In this document: in pieces, positions 5,382 through 5,441 of the stretch
Layout of the letters: every line of letters begins with the position of its first letter
Position numbering within the stretch: position 1 is the stretch's first letter
DNA from: Bacillota bacterium
Lineage (GTDB): Bacteria > Bacillota > Dethiobacteria > Dethiobacterales > Dethiobacteraceae
Direction of reading: 5' to 3'
Assembly (NCBI GenBank): GCA_012841735.1
Contig: DUUE01000387.1
Location: 1-5,441 of the forward strand
Length of the DNA: 5,441 nt
Translations under genes and position numbers: made by a program
The notes under the pieces: generated by a model
Database searches by the model: none
What the model saw: the letters and a program-made list of their open reading frames with translations, nothing else
Told to the model about the DNA's origin: nothing

Positions 5382-5441
5382 GGCTGTTTTCCCCCCGCAG
5401 GCGGTACCCCAGTCCCCAGACGGTTTCCAGGTAGCGGGGAG
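5374..5441 (-). CDS. OmpR/PhoB-family response regulator, C-terminal end (partial)
   Basis: Reading the minus strand in from the right edge, 21 codons precede a TAG at 5374-5376. They contain ETVWGLGYRL, the closing beta-hairpin (wing) of the winged-helix DNA-binding domain of OmpR/PhoB regulators (commonly TVRGVGYR or TVWGVGYR). The receiver domain and most of the effector domain lie outside the window. The stop overlaps the kinase start by 8 nt (5374-5381), which is typical of a cognate pair translated together. The final residues RGENSHA are a non-conserved tail. Confidence 0.9.
   Translation of the reverse strand, partial: PRYLETVWGLGYRLRGENSHA

Overview
The window looks like a chromosomal segment of a Bacillota (Firmicutes) bacterium with a moderately GC-rich genome, probably Clostridia or Negativicutes. 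The reasons are strong AGGAGG-type ribosome binding sites, a WalK/PhoR-like sensor kinase in a tightly overlapped operon, a short Gram-positive-style lipoprotein signal, and intrinsic terminators with U tracts. The assignment to phylum is inference and nothing in the window fixes the genus.

Right part (about 1580-5441, all on the minus strand): a compact operon read from right to left. It has the last 21 codons of an OmpR/PhoB-type response regulator, a membrane sensor histidine kinase (459 aa), a lipoprotein of unknown function (476 aa) and a PdxA-family dehydrogenase (332 aa). Every junction overlaps: 8 nt, then GTGA (4 nt), then ATGA (4 nt). The operon ends in an intrinsic terminator whose loop contains the pdxA stop codon. 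The promoter lies beyond the right edge. The likely picture is a two-component system, with an exported lipoprotein that may help sensing or act at the envelope, co-translated with a metabolic enzyme.

Middle-left part (about 200-1565): a visibly AT-rich block holding one minus-strand gene, a Fic-family AMP-transferase (357 aa). It has an N-terminal SxxxEN self-inhibition motif, an intact HPFxxGNGRxxR active site and a C-terminal winged-helix region. It has its own very good promoter (TTGAAA, 17 bp, TATAAT). Four copies of the heptamer (A/T)TGGGTA surround that promoter, which suggests an operator array, possibly for the Fic protein itself. The base composition contrasts with both flanks and suggests horizontal acquisition.

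Left edge (1-200): the 3' end of an unidentified plus-strand gene, closed by a perfect 15-bp terminator hairpin placed between it and the convergent fic gene. Between that terminator and the fic stop codon lies an 82-nt element of nested inverted repeats with no assigned role.

The points most worth following are the heptamer array at the fic promoter, the unknown lipoprotein tied to the sensor kinase, and the coupling of a PdxA-family enzyme to a two-component operon. I saw no tRNA, rRNA, CRISPR array, IS element or origin.
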